DNA of 64,000 nucleotides from Glandiceps talaboti. Its lineage: Eukaryota; Hemichordata; Enteropneusta; Spengelidae. The translations under genes were made by a program, and so were the position numbers. The stretch lies in NCBI RefSeq assembly GCF_964340395.1, contig NC_135556.1:22643723-22707722 (forward strand), in the 5' to 3' direction. Each line of letters opens with the position of its first letter. Positions within the stretch are counted from its first letter, which is position 1. Shown here piece after piece: positions 51,701-62,271 of the stretch. Under the pieces are notes generated by a model, which saw only the letters and a list, made by a program, of their open reading frames with translations, did no database searches and was not told where the DNA came from.

Positions 51701-52680
51701 TATTCTGTGAGTAGGAATTTTCATTTAGTATGATTGATTGCATTTTCAAAAGCAGACAAGTTTCTTTGGGATGATTGCTGAATGTTGCACCAGCTCAACA
51801 AACGAACATTGTTTGTTTAGGTCAAAATCCCCTCCCCTAAATGAATATTCACAAGTGCGACATCAAACGTTTCTATATTATGAGGCAAACTATGATGAAA
51901 AATGAAGGATGTAATGTAAAAACATGATGTAATGTAAAAATATGATGTAATGTAAAAACATGATGTAATGTAAAAACATGATGTAATGTAAAAACATGAT
52001 GTAATGTAAAAATATGATGTAATGTAAAAATATGATGTAATGTAAAAACATGATGTAATGTAAAAATATGATGTAATGTAAAAACATGATGTAATGTAAA
52101 AACATGATGTAATGTAAAAATATGATTGTAAACACAATAAAATACTACCAGAAACCCAGCACCATATATCATATTAGAAGTACATTTTTTATCATGTTTT
52201 CCGTTGAAATTTGGTTAGCAGTGCGAAAATGAAGTTCACCACATCACACTGACACCAGACCCCCTCCCCTACTAAATGAACGAAGTTAGCTCAGTAAGCT
52301 TGAACCTTGTGTGACATTGTGCAATTGTCCCTTACACAGACTGTATCAGCTACATTGTACGTCTAAATTTTCAACTCAGCGTAATTTTTAATATCCTGAC
52401 ATGTTTTAATGCATTTGTTACTCAAATTGTCATTATGTGTTTACTGTGCACAGTGCAACAATACATGGGTTTGCAGAATTTGATTGGGGGCCACCAAGAC
52501 TTTCAAATCCTTCCCACAGCAGACACTGACATAGTGTCATTACAAAACTCACATATCAGAACAGTAAACAGACTATAGTAGAACTGATGTCTTACCTGTG
52601 TTCAAATATAACAATACCATTGATAACACAACAGTCATTATAATACAGATACATGTTTTCTTCATAAGCAATTTCTTCAT
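42705..52680 (-). CDS. METTL24: METTL24-like FkbM-family methyltransferase with duplicated domain, complete
   Basis: Ten coding exons (minus): 52596-52680, 51105-51321, 49774-49912, 49184-49345, 48495-48620, 47869-47961, 45963-46186, 45143-45214, 43963-44131 and 42705-43061 (TGA). All junctions are AG/GT with compatible phases; total 547 aa. Residues 1-28 form a signal anchor (KKTCICIIMTVVLSMVLLYL), predicting a type II Golgi/ER membrane protein. Residues 275-547 match vertebrate METTL24 in order: QPWAG, then GGWDIC (Cys331), CLVYSIG, GCDVFSFDPS (365-373), ILKMDIEGAEW (435-444, the FkbM acidic motif), VFEVHLWRPTY, and CYELAWINTRF at the end. Residues 30-243 look like a diverged second copy of the same domain (LWQVC, LKLDIGQSS, CCFYSTWVK) lacking the DIEG motif. 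Human METTL24 (about 366 aa) has one domain. The substrate is unknown. Introns 3, 6 and 9 carry repeats. The symbol marks the family, not proven orthology. Confidence 0.87.
43495..43828. repeat. Minisatellite, five copies of about 65 bp
   Basis: Unit AAAATAAGTAGTGACTAAAA ... CTTCTTGTACATGATCACAA ... CCAGTCTGGTATTTAGT, starting near 43497, 43560, 43626, 43692 and 43757. It lies in the last METTL24-like intron. Confidence 0.93.
46261..46409. mobile_element. Hairpin MITE family J
   Basis: The two arms, about 65 bp each, are nearly perfect inverse copies (AAGTATATGTTATTTGCC ... GGTAATTTTTCTGGTATAAC). The spacer is only about 15 bp (near 46328-46345). It lies in the METTL24-like intron between exons 6 and 7, abutting the inverted-repeat segment 46408-47142. 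Confidence 0.92.
46408..47142. mobile_element. CpG-bearing segment with terminal inverted repeat TATACGTCACCTG
   Basis: TTATACGTCACCTG at the left (46408-46421) is the inverse of CAGGTGACGTATAAT at the right (47128-47142). The 730-bp interior is richer in CpG than its surroundings (for example near 46575 and 46811-46835) and holds a CCAATCAG box near 46569. No protein is recognisable. It is probably a non-autonomous transposon with the 46261-46409 hairpin as part of it or as a neighbour. Confidence 0.55.
47339..47487. mobile_element. Hairpin MITE family C, copy 4
   Basis: CCCAATATTTTTCTTCATTC-GAAAATACTCGTGACCTTAG ... CCCCTTAGGTCACTCATATT ... GAACAAAGAAAAATATG. This is the cleanest inverted-arm example of the family. 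It lies in the METTL24-like intron between exons 6 and 7. Confidence 0.82.
48014..48312. repeat. Compound (TG)n/(TGTA)n microsatellite
   Basis: About 300 bp of TGTG with interspersed CA, TA and CC steps, 50 bp beyond METTL24-like exon 6, in intron 5. The polypyrimidine/CA strand faces the transcript. Confidence 0.95.
48935..49040 (+). repeat. Dispersed repeat family F, copy 2
   Basis: TTGCAAACCAGAGTTGTTCT, GGTGCATCTTGGACCGTGCC and AGAGGCTGTGGTTGTTTA; diverged copy of 21625-21730. It lies in METTL24-like intron 4. Confidence 0.6.
49575..49797 (-). repeat. Tandem duplication of the METTL24-like exon 3 end and donor region
   Basis: On the minus strand the end of exon 3 and the following intron (TGTCAACAAATATT ... 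AAGTTATGCTTCTACAAATG ... ATTACATACACATTTTACAG) are repeated about 100 bp further on. The second copy lacks the 10-11 bases that contain the splice donor. Confidence 0.85.
50078..50262 (+). repeat. Dispersed repeat family E, copy 2
   Basis: Inverse of 29085-29262 with about 80% identity by eye. It lies in METTL24-like intron 2, about 170 bp from exon 3. Confidence 0.82.
50735..51057. mobile_element. MITE family P, copy 2
   Basis: Ends CAGGGCTCAAAATTAACG and GTTAATTTCAAGCCCTG. The interior has several ACTACCAA/TTGGTAGT motifs in both orientations and an internal direct duplication (CAGTTCAGGAATATGGGA, twice, near 50917 and 50954). It lies in METTL24-like intron 2, 48 bp from exon 2. Confidence 0.8.
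51370..51535 (+). mobile_element. Dispersed repeat family B, tail-only copy 4
   Basis: It contains only the part after the palindrome: ATTTGCATGCAGGTGAGCAA, ACCACTAGTATGTGCATGC and GTGCAAGTAATCGTTGGTAC. These match the tails of the other three copies. It lies in METTL24-like intron 1. Confidence 0.65.
51648..51735. mobile_element. MITE family I, partial copy
   Basis: TTTCAGCTAAAATTTGGCATTC, then ACTTCCAAGAAATG and GTAGGAATTTTCATTTAGTA, follow the right arm of the 304-465 element in order. The other arm is missing or decayed. Confidence 0.6.
51906..52125. repeat. 18-bp minisatellite, about 12 copies
   Basis: Unit GATGTAATGTAAAAACAT, alternating with a one-base variant (AAATAT for AAACAT). 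It lies in METTL24-like intron 1. Open frames over it are artefacts. Confidence 0.95.
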
Positions 52681-53207
52681 ACTACTGTCTTTGACTTTCT
52701 GTTAAATTTTCACAGTTCTTGCATCAAAAGGTCACGCTACAGTTTTGAACACCAGATACTTCAACCAATTATGCTAAGTTAATCAGCTACACATTGTAAT
52801 TACAGGGTCCAGAGGGAATATTCAAATAAAAGATGGTTTTAATATTTTCATTAATCTTGCCTTATTGACTGCAAAATTAATAATTAATAATTAATAGGTC
52901 ACAATTAATTTTATCCAGAAAATGGCATCACTTGGTTCACACAAGCACCTTGGCAGCCACACAAATGATAACCTGGTAAGAAATGAATAACAAAAAACAA
53001 TTGAGGTTATTAGTATATAGTGCTGTATTACATTAATGTAAATTATAGTATGAATTTGTGTGTACCATATATGGCTCAATCATGGAATAAAAATCTTCAT
53101 AGCAACAGTTAATTACCATATTACAACAGTGGTGATCCCCATATACATTTACATATGTCCACAAGTGTTTGGTTTTACTTTTAGTCATGTTACAAGTTTA
53201 CAACCCA

Positions 53208-53426
53208 TAACACCAAAGTAAAACATTTTCTGTGTGTACCACGATCGTTTATAGCATACTCCACATCAAGTGTAAAAGTATACTGTTTCATTTGCTAATT
53301 GACCACTTTAGAATGGTCACATGCCACATTTGTAAATAAACCAATTGAAACAGTATACTTTTGCACTTGATATGAATGCTATAAACGAGGGTGGCACATA
53401 GAGAAAGTGCTTTACTTCAGTGTTAC
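53208..53426. mobile_element. Hairpin MITE family L
   Basis: Inverted arms of about 85 bp (CGTTTATAGCAT, then CAAGTG-AAAAGTATACTG) around a loop of about 50 bp. It lies in the 1.3-kb divergent spacer between the METTL24-like and POLR1D-like genes. Confidence 0.88.
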
Positions 53427-53998
53427 CTGTTGTACAAAGACTATAATCCTAACATATTGTCAATATGATTTCAGATATATTAAATAGTACCGTAATTAAT
53501 CTAACAATGAAGGCATTCAGACACTGGCACTGGACTCAATCTGTATGAATAGTAATTTGATATACAAATTACAATTTAATTTTTTAAAATTTTTATACAC
53601 ATTGATTCAAGTGCCTGTGCCTTCAGGCTTCACATATATATCATGTGAGTTCTACCATGGGTGTATGCGAGATGGTTCTGGATAAGTATATTTTTCATTT
53701 AATTTTAATTGTGACTGGTGTTACAAAGATCGATTTCATTCGATGTGTAGACAGGCTTACCTTCGATTGTTACCGAGCAGGCATCATAATTCAGTTTTGA
53801 TATGTTCGATGTTCCAGCAGACGAGACGTGATTTTGTTGTTGAATGAATTAACAAGTGCCTAAGAGGTCTCCTTGCAGCCTTGGGGTCACCGTCGAGGGG
53901 GCTATTCAACACGAAATCGACGTGCTGTCACTGCACTGCACTGGCAGCTTGCTAGCTCGTGTTTGTGTGTGGATTTCAGTGAAACGCGACAAGAAAGT

Positions 53999-55057
53999 AT
54001 GAATGAAGAAGAACTAGAGCAGTAAGTATAGATGGAATCAAATACAATACGTAATCAATCACGTGTTACAATCTTACTAATGCTTGACCGAGTGATTATG
54101 GAGTCACGACTACTCGCTTGAGCTTGGATTCCCCGCTGAATAAATAAAGTCCGATTCCGTAATCACTCCGTCTGCGCTGCAAGCAGTAAGGACTACAGTA
54201 AGGTATAGTATAACACTCAATAATTATCGCCTATACGTTACAATGGTATTTCACACTGCAGATACGCCGTAATAAATCTATAATACTTGTGAGTGAAATA
54301 ATTTTTGTAATGACTCATTTGCCGAAAAAATGAATAATCAATATATTTAAAAGAATAATGTTTGGACATTGAAAAGTAAACAAATCTGGCCACAATTTGT
54401 CATTTGCATAGAACATTCCAAGAGAACCAGAACAGTACCATATTATGCCAAGCATCTTATCAGGTTGATTTGAATTAATTCGTTTATCTATTTGTGTAGA
54501 ATAAGTAGGGCTATAAGGAGTTGCAATTGCATTATCATACATGTTTTATGTAAACAAATGACAACAACAGCAACCCCCCCCCCCCAGGTTGGAACAGGTC
54601 ATATAAGCTCAGACAACATTAGTTGTCTGATACATAACCAATACATCTTCAACTAAACACAATATAGAAAGCTATTCTACACGAAATGTCATAAATGAGG
54701 GTGAGAGACAGTGTAGACTGATGTGAATGGAAATGTGTAACAAGTTTGTCATTTCATCACAGAGCGCACCAGAATATACTATTTGAAATGTCACATGTTT
54801 AGGTTTATGTAGATTTATATCCTTCATTATTCCATCATTAAAAAATGAAACATTTGTCTGTGGAATAATCAGAGACAAAATTGCAACATTCTGCTCACCA
54901 TACTGATGAAATTCAAAAGTATGATGTTCTAGTAGGTACATGTCAATTATATACATGTCTTGTCTCTATAGCCTTCAAATTCTACCAATATTCTGTAAAT
55001 TTGGTCATCACTTCATCTGAAGGAATCTTACAGAGCAAAGTTGTTGTTGGTGGTGGT

Positions 55058-55090
<33 letters not shown>

Positions 55091-56372
55091 GGGGGGATTC
55101 AGTCATTACTCCATTTACAGTTTTCTTTTATTGCATATCAAACCAAAGCAGTTTGACCATATTGTAAGATTACATTATTTTTCATTTTTCTTGATATTTT
55201 CTTGATCTTCACAGACTGGCCTTGCAAGAGATTCTACTGGAGGCCAAACGTGGGAAAGCCAGAGCTGAGGCATACGGTCCCTCAGGATGGTAATTATTTT
55301 TAACTTTGATATTTCATAGTCCTTGGCCTAGAAAGGAGATAGTAAGGAATTCAGTTCTTACAATTTCCAAATTCCCGTTGTGTGTCCAACATATTCTTGT
55401 TCTTTTCCTTGGTGATATTGGGTAAGATTTTGTTAAAATGTAATGAAATGTGTAGAATTGTATTCAACTAAAATGGGATTTTTCTTTTATGTAGTAAGTC
55501 CCTAAAATATGAGAGACATCAGAATCTGATGTTACTACCATACTTGGTGCAAGGAAACTGCACAAATAAATCCAGTTAAAAAAATAAAAAAACATTTTCT
55601 TGACATGTTAATATTCAAAAATCTGCCCCAATTTCATCCTGTTTTTCCCAACTTGTAGTTTCTTTTGAACAAACAAATACTCCCCCCCCCATAGAATCCC
55701 CCCTCCCCCTGTAGAAAGAGGATTAAGTTTCTCATACTGTATTTGTGTGTTAATGTTAAATATGTTGTTTCTGAATATTTCAGGGAGAAACCAAAGCTTC
55801 CAGCAACAAACAAAAGATTTCTTAGGACTACTTTATTTAGTACTCTTAGTGACCGTACAAGGGAAGCAAAAAACAAGGCACGTAGGCTGAAACAGAAGGA
55901 AATACTCAATAATGATAGAACATTTCACAGAGGAGACTCAAAGGAAGCTAGAAAAGATTATATGCAAAAGAAGCGACGGCATTCGAATAAACCTGAATCA
56001 AGGAGAATATCGAAAGGAAAAAATGACAGTTGTAGAGAAGATGAAATAGATGAAAAGATAGAGTCTAGAAGTAAAGCTAAGGACCACCATTATGAGTCTG
56101 ATTATGATAGAAAAGGGCAGGACCGTAGTTCTGAGTGTCTGAGACACTTGGACACAGAAAGAACAGAGAGGGGTCATAGTTCTGATCAAAAGACCAAGAG
56201 GAATTTAAAACATGATGTTTCTTCACGAGAGGATTGTCATAGAAAAAAACACAGAAGTCATAAAAAGCATAAACGTTCTAGATCATCATCATCATCATCA
56301 ACATCATCTTCTAATACACACAGAAAACACAAGAAAAGACATTCAAGAAAATTAGAACACGATAAGAAATGA
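53999..56372 (+). CDS. POLR1D: POLR1D isoform 2-like protein, complete
   Basis: Three coding exons: 53999-54021 (ATG, 7 codons plus CA, donor GTAAGT), 55215-55289 and 55784-56372 (TGA). They give 228 aa. The N-terminal 55 residues (LALQEILLEAKRGKARAEAY, GPSGW, LPATNKRFLRTT) match human POLR1D isoform 2 (AIEELLKEAKRGKTRAETMG, PMGW, LASTNKRFL). That is the alternative product of the gene that also encodes the RNA polymerase I/III subunit RPAC2, with which it shares only the first exon. The remainder is Lys/Arg/Ser/Asp-rich, with a terminal RSRSSSSSSTSSS run and KHKKRHSRK, so it is probably nuclear. The function of isoform 2 is not known. I see no RPAC2-type exon (the conserved DHTLGN motif) in the introns or downstream to 58.8 kb. 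The human protein is shorter, about 122 aa. Confidence 0.85.
55044..55098. repeat. (TG)n with G run
   Basis: About 18 TG units followed by nine G, in POLR1D-like intron 1, about 120 bp before exon 2. Confidence 0.9.
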
Positions 56373-56511
56373 CAGGAGTTTAAGCTGAACACAATTTTTT
56401 CACATTGTGATTTCTCATATGTTTTTTGCAATAGGGCTACACTTGGAAAGGTGTTTCTACCTTTAGTAGCTCTTCATAGTTTTTTATTTACAATATTTGT
56501 AATATGTTGTT

Positions 56512-56517
56512 AATAAA
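56512..56517 (+). promoter_or_regulatory. Polyadenylation signal of the POLR1D-like gene
   Basis: AATAAA 140 bp after the stop codon, in a T-rich stretch and immediately before the 56-bp minisatellite. Confidence 0.65.
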
Positions 56518-56550
56518 TATTTATTTGTTGCTGTTGTAATGCAGGTTTCT

Positions 56551-57334
56551 AATTACTTGCTCCCTGTGATGAGAATTACATATGATTTGGCATCAAAGTA
56601 TGATATAATTACTTGCTCCCTGTGGTGAGAATTACATATGATTTGGCATCAAAGTATGACATAATTACTTGCTCCCTGTGATGAGAATTACATATGATTT
56701 GGCATCAAAGTATGATATAATTACTTGCTCCCTGTGATGAGAATTACATATGATTTGGCATCAAAGTATGACATAATTACTTGCTCCCTGTGGTGAGAAT
56801 TACATATGATTTGGCATCAAATTATGACATTATTACTTGCTCCCTGTGGTGAGAATTACATATGATTTGGCATCAAAGTATGATATAATTACTTGCTCCC
56901 TGTGGTGAGAATTACATATGATTTGGCATCAAAGTATGTCATAATTACTTGCTCCCTGTGGTGAGAATTACATATGATTTGGCATCAAAGTATGATATAA
57001 TTACTTGCTCCCTGTGATGAGAATTACATATGATTTGGCATCAAAGTATGTCATAATTACTTGCTCCCTGTGGTGAGAATTACATATGATTTGGCATCAA
57101 AGTATGTCATAATTACTTGCTCCCTGTGGTGAGAATTACATATGATTTGGCATCAAAGTATGATATAATTACTTGCTCCCTGTGGTGAGAATTACATATG
57201 ATTTGGCATCAAAGTATGTCATAATTACTTGCTCCCTGTGGTGAGAATTACATATGATTTGGCATCAAAGTATGTCATAATTACTTGCTCCCTGTGGTGA
57301 GAATTACATATGATTTGGCATCAAAATATGACCT
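56551..57334. repeat. 56-bp minisatellite, 14 tandem copies
   Basis: The unit starts AATTACTTGCTCCCTGTG and ends with CATCAAAGTATG plus a variable tail. Fourteen copies run at exact 56-bp spacing (starts 56551, 56607 ... 57279). Copies differ mainly at two places, GTGATGAG or GTGGTGAG, and GATATA, GACATA or GTCATA. These variants are mixed along the array, as expected from repeated unequal exchange. It begins about 34 bp past the poly(A) signal of the POLR1D-like gene. Confidence 0.97.
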
Positions 57335-57503
57335 TGTCATGTAGTGCCAAACCTGAATGGAAATCTAAAATAATAGATGTTTTGTGTCTTTGCCTGTGTA
57401 TAAAATCTTTGAAGGTAATTCCTGCCACAATATTTTTAAAAACAGGTATGATGTAGTTTATGTCCTCAATTTATGTAATCAATGAATCAATAAATCAATC
57501 ATT

Positions 57504-57507
57504 CATC

Positions 57508-57555
<48 letters not shown>

Positions 57556-57600
57556 CATTCATTCAACCAACCAACCAACCTACCAACCTACCAACCAATC
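57504..57600. repeat. (CAAT)n/(CATT)n/(CAAC)n microsatellite
   Basis: A run of CAAT units passes into CATT and then CAAC/CTAC units, about 100 bp in all. Confidence 0.92.
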
Positions 57601-57801
57601 AGTGAATTTATAAAATGCCAGCTATGGTTACTTTTAAATTAGTACCCTCTCGTTTCATTTGCAGAGAGGAATCCTTGGAAATGTCTATCATTCTCTCTTT
57701 TTTGTTCGCTGTTTTAGTGACCACATTTCAAGTCGGTAACATCTGAGCGTTGGTGACTGACACGGGTCCCTTGGTAGGTAGTCTGGATCGTAACGATAAC
57801 G

Positions 57802-57846
57802 TATATTGTATTGTATTGTATTGTATTGTATTGTATTGTATCGTAT
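57802..57846. repeat. (TTGTA)n microsatellite
   Basis: About nine pentamers of TTGTA/TCGTA. Confidence 0.9.
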
Positions 57847-58070
57847 TGCTTTATTTTCACTAATGTATGAATAATAAATGTACACTTACAGACACTAAAG
57901 CTACAATAGTGAAGGACATGACAAATAGCTCTAAGAGAGCTAATGAGACGCCTTGCCCTGCCACTTGATTAAGCATCAACACAGTTTGAAGTGAATAATA
58001 TAACACTCAGCAAGAATGTATTGAAAAACTTATAAATCGGAATATTATTTGTATAACAATCGGAAAATTG

Positions 58071-58157
58071 ATACATGCATTTAGAATAAGGTATGTAAAA
58101 ATATAATAATTTTAAGTAATTTTATTTTTGCATAGCTTATTCTAAATGCATGCATCA
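58071..58157. repeat. Short hairpin element
   Basis: CATGCATTTAGAATAAG and its inverse CTTATTCTAAATGCATG enclose about 50 AT-rich bases that continue the pairing (AAAAATA / TATTTTT). Confidence 0.85.
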
Positions 58158-58667
58158 TGTGCGAACATGTAATTTAGTAATTTCATTTTTTTTTAAAAAA
58201 ACAATAATTATTCTGGAACCACTGTTTTTGAGATCTGTTGGTTGGGAGTTCCAAAGTAAGGTACCAGTATACATAATTACAAAAGTATGTTATAGGAACT
58301 AGATTAACGGTACTTGGGAGGCGACTAGTAATTGGGAAAAATATTTTTTTTAAACAGTTGACCATATTTTCCTTCCCAAAATGTTAAATGAATATTAAAC
58401 AAATTCAAAATATTTAGAGAATATGAGACAAAACAATCTCACAAGGGAATCGACAGGTACCAGTGTAGTTGTATGTACAGTGACAAGTAACGTGACATGG
58501 CGTACGTTCAAAAAATAACACTTAAACTCTGACCGTATGCGGATATGCAAATATGATCGAATGTCTGTAACTAGCATACTAGGTGACGTGTGCCACGACG
58601 ACTACTACTACTACTACTACCATACACATTCAGAACTACTTTACAGTTCAAGGCTTTGGATAAGTGA

Positions 58668-58769
<102 letters not shown>

Positions 58770-58812
58770 AGTATCGTGAGATAATCTTGAAGGTTGTTAT
58801 AAGTATCCAGCG

Positions 58813-61800
58813 ATGAAACGAACAAGTATTTTTGCTCTATGGACCTTTGCTATAATTAGCTTCGGAACTAATGTCTTTCTATTCTATTTTCAAACAGGTA
58901 AGAACTTAAAACTTTACATTTTCATTAGAAGCCGGCCGCCGGCGAAAACAGGCGGCTGTGCATGTAATAGCAATTTCGTTGGCTGGGATTTGAGGGGGGG
59001 GGGGTTGTTTTCCAAGTCAATGTTTGAAAGGCGTGAAAATTGAAATCTGTTAAACATTGGAATCGTAAATGCCACAGACACGTTTCCTGAGATATGTGTC
59101 AGAATATAATAAAATATCGATAATATTAAATCTTATTTTTGGCCGATAATATGTTCAAGGGGTAAAATAACATGAGTTACTAGGTTACCGCGAAACTCAT
59201 GTTATTTGACCCCTTACACATATCAAATTATCGGCCAAATATGTCAGCATTATCGTTTATTCTGAAACATATCTCGGGAAACAAGTGTCTGTGGTAAATG
59301 CCTTCTCACATGTTAGTCTGACAAGCACAGCTAGCTGTCTTTGGCGCCAGAAAAACGATACAATATAATTGTACCCGTAGCCATGACAAACCATGCCACA
59401 GACAGGTACAAACGTAACTTCAAAGCTTGCAATGCATGGTCGACCCCTGACCGGTCAAGGACCAGCACTTTCATAGAATTCAGTATTGACTATACACTTA
59501 ATACGTGATTGGCATAATCACTTTTGTAAGCGGCGACCCTAATTCATAGTAAACTGGTTATATACAACGAAATGACCTAATCAATTATCTCCTTATGGCG
59601 ACGCGTAAGAAGACGGTTATATAAACCACAGGCAAAAACAACTTTACATGGTTTATTGCGTCTGCGAAAAAACAGAACTCTCACTAAACGATCCTGAAAC
59701 GATCGAAGTAGATGACAAACTAAGCGGCCACTACATCCTACAAAAAGAGGACTACAATCAACCAAGAAACAAAGGGTTCACTGAAATAAAAATAAAATTT
59801 CAGTAGTAAAGCCTAAACAAAATTCTTTGGTTCCGGTTAGCCGACCTCACCTAGCTTTTCACTGCCGACCCTAAACGTAATTCTCTTTATATATCGAGAG
59901 AAAAAAAATAATAAATCGCAAAAATTGGGAAATAGTGGATGCGGAATCTGACATCAATATAATAAAAAGACAAAATAAACCTGTTTTTCCAATCTGTAAT
60001 GGCTGTACATCTGATAGGAAGAAATAAACAACACAGAGACCATTTGGAAAACAAATGGAAAACCTGAACTAGACACTCACACAGAAAAAAATAGAATACT
60101 ATTAGAATAAAAAATTTACCCACCCCATCTATTCTAAAATTTAGCGTAATCGGAACCACACGTGGCAATTTTTTTATTAGGCCATAAAAAGAACATCGAA
60201 GGAGAAAAATAAAGCTAAGGGAACCCTCAGTAATTACAAGGGGGGGGATCAAGCTCGCTCTGTGGTATAAAACGTGACCCTCCCCCTAGTCAGTTGTGCT
60301 AAAAAGTGACCCTCCCCCAATTTCCTTTCTCTAAAATATGACCCTCCCTGTTCAAATATTTCAATGAAAAAAAGTTAACTGCCTCCCTGTGGAGTAGTTG
60401 CTAGAGCTCACTAGTAGTAGTCAGGAAGTCCTAGGTTTGGGTCCCACCAGACGGAATTTTTAAGCATGTATTAAAGATCCCACCACATTGATAGTTTTTA
60501 CAAGCATTCGTTGTTTCCCACCATTACCACTACAGTGAGCTTGTGTTTGTATTGGCTGAGCGGCAGGCCAGAACTGCCATAGACAAGATGACAACGCACA
60601 ACTGACAACCTCAGACCGAGGTCAACATCTCCACTCTACTACATTATCCCCAATATCTTGGCACGTTGTTCCCCTTTACTATTTTGAGACTCGCTCCTCA
60701 CACCGCAACTAACAGTTTATTCACTGCATTTCACTGATATGCTGTGATATTACCTTACAATGGTGGCAGTGATGGTATGTATGTGATAGCAGTAGGATTT
60801 GGAACTTTTGACAGCGGTGGGATCATGCCAAAATCACAAAATAATGCAAAGTTAGATAACACCAGATATGAACTGAATGCCTTCCGCAAGGAATTTCATG
60901 ATTTATGCAAGAAATTTAGCTCTATATCTGTGATTCGTCAAGTCCCAATGAAAGTTAGTTGTCAAAAATGTTGTTGAAATGCCAGCCACGCCTCCTATTC
61001 TCAGCACAGGACAGCTTGCCATCCTCGACTTCACTCGGCTTTCGTGATCCCCTACATACCCGGGATATGACATGTGCGTGTTGAACTTCCTTCTGTCCCA
61101 CCACGAGTTTACACTCCGGAAAAAGTGGATAGTGTGTCAAGATTTTGTTGAGTGGCGCGCGCGCCCTCACTGTATACTAATTATATAGGTCAATGTATAC
61201 GTCACCATTATTGATACATTGTCGCGAAATTTTCTTCGTAGGCTATAGGCGAGGCTTGGTCTATTTTCCATATTTTGACAACACACATCATTTGGGTATA
61301 AATTATAGATTATTACACTTGATAAATATGTGAGAGTGCATTTATATCCTGCGATACAGAGCGAGATAAATGATTATGTACAAGCCTTGCAACAAACAGC
61401 GGTAGTTTGTTATCGAGAGAAATCGGAAAAGAACTCGGTATTCGGTAAAAAGGAGACGGTTCCTAAACTTCTAATCGAACATCTAAAAAAATACGATTTC
61501 TCTTTATTCATCTGCGCATTAGTGTGTGAAATTTGAAAATGATAAGTCCACATTTGACGAAATTGAAACGATGATAAATATTTCACCTGTTTGTGAACTC
61601 CGTGCTCATTGTAAACCTAGCTATAAGGCCAAGAAAAAAAAATTGTTTTCTGGTGAGTTTGAATCACTTAAAAATCCTGCCTCAGTCTTCTTTTTTCTCG
61701 TGTTTGTCCAGCCAATGCAGAGTGCAGATCCAAGGGGAACACAAAATAAGGTTGGCACCTACGAAACCCCTGAAAACATAGTCTTTCTCAGTGTACAGCT

Positions 61801-62185
61801 ATGTAGAGCACGAGTATAAAGTTGGCATCGGATTCAGATTCAGGTAGCTTCATATTGAGCGTCAGATAGCCTCAGATCCGAATACACCCGACGGCAGTGA
61901 AGCAGAATCCTTCCCTGTAGTCTCAATGGTATTATTTCAGGTTTGAGTCTGTCGGGTGTCTTCGGATCTGAGGCCATCTGACGCTCAATATAACGTTCAT
62001 AAGATAACGCTACCTGAATCTGAATCTGACGCCAACTTTATACTCGTTCGATCGATTAATTACTCAAATTCGTCATTAATATTCATCGGATTATTACTAA
62101 AACCTAATCAGTTCTGGCCATTACCCTACGGAACATGTCTATGAAATTACGTTTGAATTGATGCAGCCGTTTTTTCGGAAATCGT

Positions 62186-62271
<86 letters not shown>

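Noticed and set aside
51817-52172. Phe/Tyr/Ile/Thr/Ser repeat frames resembling membrane repeats
   Set aside because: Translation of an 18-bp minisatellite; open in three frames only because 18 is a multiple of three.
56551-57334. A CRISPR-like look (regular repeats)
   Set aside because: The repeats are directly abutting with no unique spacers, and the window is eukaryotic.
60744-60977. A 77-aa frame with YELNAFRKEFHDLCKKFSS
   Set aside because: It lies inside the transposon-rich intron with no match that I recognise and no splice partners; not supportable as a gene.
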